Shown in pieces: positions 4,609-7,726 of a stretch of 7,726 nucleotides of DNA. Below the pieces are notes generated by a model. That model was given only the letters and a program-made list of their open reading frames with translations. It did not search any database and was not told the origin of the DNA. The first letter of the stretch is position 1, and each line of letters opens with the position of its first letter. This stretch comes from Acidobacteriota bacterium (GTDB lineage Bacteria > Acidobacteriota > Vicinamibacteria > Vicinamibacterales > UBA823): positions 1,736 through 9,461 of the forward strand of contig DODG01000264.1 of assembly GCA_003509065.1 (NCBI GenBank). The letters are read 5' to 3'. The position numbers and the translations under genes were made by a program.

Positions 4609-6297
4609 TCAATCAGTATCTCGAGTCTCTCCAAGCTCTTGTTTCATCTGGCCAAGACCCATAGGACCTAACTTCAAAGCATCGTTATGCCAAGCTTTAA
4701 GATCGAACGATGACCCTGCAGATTGCTTCGCTGCATCACGTGCTTCAAGCCAAACTTTTTCTCCCACTTTATAGCTGATAGCCTGCCCAGGTATCCCGAG
4801 ATAACGATCGATTTCAGACACTACAAAATCAGCCGGGAAATGAACACGTTCGCGCATGAACTCCAAAGCCAAATCACCACTCCATATTTCCCCTGGATGA
4901 AATTCTGAGAGCCTTGGGATTTTCAGTCCGAGATGCATCCCGATATCCACGATAACTCGGACACTGCGCAAAGCCTGAGCATCCAACATGCCCATATAGT
5001 AGTCGGGGTTTTCCAGATAGCCCAGCTCGCCCATCAAACGCTCTGCGTAAAGCCCCCATCCCTCTACATATCCCGAAGTCCCCGCCAAGAGGCGTTGGTA
5101 TCGCGAAAGCTCTTCAGTCATAGCAACATTCGTAGCAATCTGGAAATGATGGCCTGGCACACCTTCATGATAAGCAATGGAAACTTCACGCCATATCGGA
5201 AATTCTGTCTTCCCTCCAGTTGGATACCAAGTGCGGCCTGGGCGGGAAAAGTCTTCAGATGGCCCCGTGTAGTACATAGCAAGAGCACCACCTGGTGGTG
5301 ATATGAGTGCCTCTATCTCTCGAACTGGATCGAGGATATCGAAATGAACACCATCCATTTCCTCTATAGTTCGGTTTTGTAAATCTTGCATCCACTGGCG
5401 AAACTTATCTTCGCCTTTGATCATTCTTTCCGGATCAGAATCAAGAATTTCTATAGCTTCGTCTATCGAAGCTCCTGGCTTAATCGCCGATGCGGTTTTC
5501 AGCATCTCCGATCTCACCCACTCAAGCTGTTCCCACCCCCAGTCATATGTTTCTTTCGGGTCAATCTCCAAACCCAAATAACCCTTAGCTGAGAGCGCGT
5601 ATCTCTCGCGTCCTACGCCGTCAACGGGCGTAGCATCCGGCAGATAACCATCTCTGAGATAATTGCTAAACTCTGCGTAGGCTTCACTAGCGGATTTAGA
5701 GGCTTTTTCAAGACGGATACCCAGTAATCCATCAGACATTTCACAGGCAGCGAAAGCATCGACCATTGAATCAAAAAACGGTGGGTTACCTCTCTCTCCT
5801 GCCCAGGCTTCACATTGATCGGCACAGCCATTCACCTGGCGACGGGAAGCAACTAATCCTTCCGCACGGCCTTTGTCGAGTGCTTCCTGATAAGTAGACA
5901 GGGAATCTTTGACCTTTTCCATTCTGGAGGCAATATTCTCCCATGCCTCTAAAGAATCTTTCGGCATAAGGTCAAAAATAGATCGAACGCTTTGAACCGG
6001 TGAAAACAAAACATTTATATCTCGAAGATAATCACGAGATTCATGCTGCTCAACGGAAACAGATGACGCGTCTATAAATGTGTCCTTGCACATCCTCTCG
6101 CGATCATTAAGCGGAACGACGGCTTCCATCTGCCCAAGCGCTGTGATGGTCTCACGATAAAACGAATGAGTCGCATCAGGTGAATAATCCGGCATCAGAT
6201 GATCACTTCCCGTTATACCCATATGGGTGGCTGCAAGCGGGTTATGTTTAGCCACAGTCCCTACGAACTTGTCAGCTATTTCGAACACGCCGGTCAT
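4609..6297 (-). CDS. DUF885-family metallopeptidase
   Basis: A 562-residue protein of the DUF885 family (PF05960), putative zinc peptidases or hydrolases usually 550-620 residues long, so this is full length. The key motif is AYHEGVPGHHFQ (375-386): H377, E378 and H383/H384 form the HExxPGHH metal site. EGWGLYAE (412-419) carries the likely third ligand E412, and RYLGIPGQAISYKVGE (498-513) is the family's C-terminal signature. No signal peptide is visible, unlike many exported members, so it probably acts in the cytoplasm on peptides or amides. Start chosen at ATG 6297-6295 with AAGGA (6309-6305) 7 nt upstream; a TTG at 6354 in frame would overlap the upstream gene and has no support. It follows the serine hydrolase gene by 25 nt, so the two probably share one transcript. 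The stop lies 33 nt from the convergent MBL-fold gene. Substrate unknown. Confidence 0.9.
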   Translation of the reverse strand: MTGVFEIADKFVGTVAKHNPLAATHMGITGSDHLMPDYSPDATHSFYRETITALGQMEAVVPLNDRERMCKDTFIDASSVSVEQHESRDYLRDINVLFSPVQSVRSIFDLMPKDSLEAWENIASRMEKVKDSLSTYQEALDKGRAEGLVASRRQVNGCADQCEAWAGERGNPPFFDSMVDAFAACEMSDGLLGIRLEKASKSASEAYAEFSNYLRDGYLPDATPVDGVGRERYALSAKGYLGLEIDPKETYDWGWEQLEWVRSEMLKTASAIKPGASIDEAIEILDSDPERMIKGEDKFRQWMQDLQNRTIEEMDGVHFDILDPVREIEALISPPGGALAMYYTGPSEDFSRPGRTWYPTGGKTEFPIWREVSIAYHEGVPGHHFQIATNVAMTEELSRYQRLLAGTSGYVEGWGLYAERLMGELGYLENPDYYMGMLDAQALRSVRVIVDIGMHLGLKIPRLSEFHPGEIWSGDLALEFMRERVHFPADFVVSEIDRYLGIPGQAISYKVGEKVWLEARDAAKQSAGSSFDLKAWHNDALKLGPMGLGQMKQELGETRDTD

Positions 6298-6322
6298 ATG
6301 ACATTCCTTTTCAAAAACAAGA

Positions 6323-7726
6323 CTAATCAACCCGTTTGTATAGAAATCCACCAAGACGAAAATCGTTTATTTTTCCAGATATCTCCTGTGAAAACTCCAC
6401 AAGCTCACCAGCCCCGCGACCTCTTTCTACCCGGAATGAGAGATCGCTCTTTATTCCAGGATCGCGCTTAAAACATGCTGGACCATGTAAACCGTAATCA
6501 CCTTCTTTGGGAGTTCCGAGTCCAAACCCTGTTTCACCGTAAACAACGTCAACAAAAACACCTGGTTCTGCCCAATACCTGCCAAGGAAAGGTTGAGCCT
6601 GTTGTTCGTCAACGTCCTCTAAGGCTGAGGAAGTTTGCTCCGCCAAAGGGCCAAGCTCCCTGATAACCATTTCCGTGATTTCTTCAGCTAACCGAACGGG
6701 GGTAGGTGCTGGCCAAACATTCGCTAGGACGATAGCGCCCGTCTGTGCTTCCAAACTGAAAACCATGTTCGAGGCGAAACCATGAATCCCGCCACCGTGA
6801 TTATGCAGCACAAGATCATCTCGACGGTTCATTCGCCATCCAATCGCCTGCCCACTTGTCCAATCACTGGACAAGTAACTAGGACGATGCATTTCCGCGA
6901 GTGAAGCTGCAGATAGAACTTTACTCTGGTGATTCTCACGTCCCGATGTGAATTGAAACGACATCCATTTTGCCAAATCCTCAACGTTAGAATGCAGTTG
7001 ACCCGCTGCAGATATGCCAAGCAAAGAAGAATACGGAGCTTCTCGAAGGTCATCCGAGCCGGGTACTGGTCGGCTATAACCCGTAGCCTTCAAGTCAACT
7101 TGATCTGAATCTAATTCCAGACGGGTGTTTAGCAATCCCAAAGGACCAGTGATTTCTTCGAATATGTACTGTTCATATGGCAGGCCGCTTACGGCCTCGA
7201 TTACATGACCTAATAGACCGACCGCAACATTGGAATATTTCCATTGGCTATCCTGTGGAATAACCACCTCAATGCCTTCAAGCCCATCTAGTAAATCACG
7301 TGATGTCGGAAATGATGGCACATCCCAATCTGTGAGAGGGTGCTCTGTTCTTAGCCCTGCATGGTGAGTCATAATACGTCGCAACGTCACCTTCTCAAGT
7401 GTTCCTTTCAGGGCAGACGCAACCGTGAAATCGGGCATGTGCACGAGCAAAGGGTCATCAAGCTCAAGCTGCCCAAGATCTCTGAGTTGCAGAATCGCTG
7501 TCGCCGTGAATGTCTTTGTAATTGACGCAACACGAGAAATCGTTTGAGGTGTAAACGGTAAATGATGCCCAAGTTTCTGCGTTCCGAAGGAATAATGTAC
7601 AGCCAAGGAATCACCCCGAACTATACCGATAGATAATCCAGGCATCCCATCCTGTTGCATGGCTGCAGCCGCAAGAGCGGCAACTCGCCCTTCTATGAAC
7701 TTGAAATCTGTATCACGCGCCAATCG
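6323..7726 (-). CDS. Class C beta-lactamase-fold serine hydrolase, 5' end at window edge
   Basis: The frame is open to the window edge. A TTG at 7723-7721 is a possible start giving 466 residues; the family alignment (VxxLxxxxMQQDGMPGLSIGIVRGDSL) suggests at most a few residues are missing. Motifs of the beta-lactamase/penicillin-binding serine hydrolase family (PF00144), numbered from that TTG: ASITKTF (66-72) with nucleophile S67 and K70 (SxxK); YSN (163-165) as the general-base motif; and HNHGGGIHGF (307-316) in place of the KTG/HxG box. These support an active serine hydrolase (esterase, D-aminopeptidase or beta-lactamase-like). After about residue 373 a separate C-terminal segment begins with FLGRYWAEPGVFVDV, resembling the small beta-barrel appendage common in this family. 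No signal peptide is visible, but the true start may be outside. It is the first visible gene of a minus-strand operon with the DUF885 peptidase. Confidence 0.88.
   Translation of the reverse strand, partial: RLARDTDFKFIEGRVAALAAAAMQQDGMPGLSIGIVRGDSLAVHYSFGTQKLGHHLPFTPQTISRVASITKTFTATAILQLRDLGQLELDDPLLVHMPDFTVASALKGTLEKVTLRRIMTHHAGLRTEHPLTDWDVPSFPTSRDLLDGLEGIEVVIPQDSQWKYSNVAVGLLGHVIEAVSGLPYEQYIFEEITGPLGLLNTRLELDSDQVDLKATGYSRPVPGSDDLREAPYSSLLGISAAGQLHSNVEDLAKWMSFQFTSGRENHQSKVLSAASLAEMHRPSYLSSDWTSGQAIGWRMNRRDDLVLHNHGGGIHGFASNMVFSLEAQTGAIVLANVWPAPTPVRLAEEITEMVIRELGPLAEQTSSALEDVDEQQAQPFLGRYWAEPGVFVDVVYGETGFGLGTPKEGDYGLHGPACFKRDPGIKSDLSFRVERGRGAGELVEFSQEISGKINDFRLGGFLYKRVD

Noticed and set aside
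4587..4612. Inverted repeat TTGAAC...GTTCAA between the convergent MBL-fold and DUF885 genes, possible bidirectional terminator
   Set aside because: Only six A/T-rich pairs around a 14-nt loop, no T-run on either strand, and it overlaps the DUF885 stop codon. Too weak to call.
6298..6354. Longer DUF885 protein starting at TTG 6354, overlapping the serine hydrolase gene
   Set aside because: ATG 6297 has AAGGA at 7-nt spacing, while the TTG lacks a ribosome-binding site; the added 19 residues (ending LVFEKECH) do not resemble a signal peptide with a cleavage site.

Overview
The window carries seven protein-coding genes, two of them cut by the window ends, packed with short gaps and in mixed orientation. 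It looks like a bacterial chromosome of moderate GC (a little under 50% by eye). Several gene types are familiar from marine Chloroflexota of the SAR202 type: Ldh_2-family dehydrogenase paralogues, a DUF885 metallopeptidase, a beta-lactamase-fold serine hydrolase, an MBL-fold hydrolase of the 'GTPTPT..FGSAYVLE' type, and a tiny zinc-ribbon protein. That taxonomic guess is inference from gene content and low in confidence. I see no mobile element, CRISPR array, tRNA or rRNA.

Left end (1-747, minus strand): two overlapping genes. The first encodes a degenerate CinA-C/PncC-like domain. The second, cut by the window edge, encodes a HxGH-type nucleotidylyltransferase. In plants, as I recall, these two domains form one fused protein; here they are separate reading frames overlapping by 14 nt, with a ribosome-binding site for the second inside the first. 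A 191-bp divergent region (748-938) follows, with an imperfect direct repeat and an inverted repeat.

Centre left (939-3125, plus strand): a tandem pair of Ldh_2-family NAD(P)-dependent 2-hydroxyacid/2-oxoacid oxidoreductases, clearly duplicates and translationally close (12-nt gap). A 100-residue zinc-ribbon protein with an acidic tail lies convergent to them (3156-3458, minus).

Centre (3459-3711): a 253-bp divergent intergenic region upstream of the MBL-fold gene. It holds an extended -10-like promoter candidate followed by three consecutive sets of inverted repeats, ending near the MBL ribosome-binding site. This is the most unexplained non-coding stretch of the window and may be a structured leader RNA.

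Right (3712-7726): the MBL-fold hydrolase (plus) converges on a two-gene minus-strand operon, a class-C beta-lactamase-fold serine hydrolase (its 5' end reaches the window edge) followed 25 nt later by a DUF885 HExxxGHH metallopeptidase. Two different hydrolase chemistries in one transcript suggest a peptide or amide degradation module. No gene in the window names a substrate, so the pathway roles of the dehydrogenases and hydrolases remain open.
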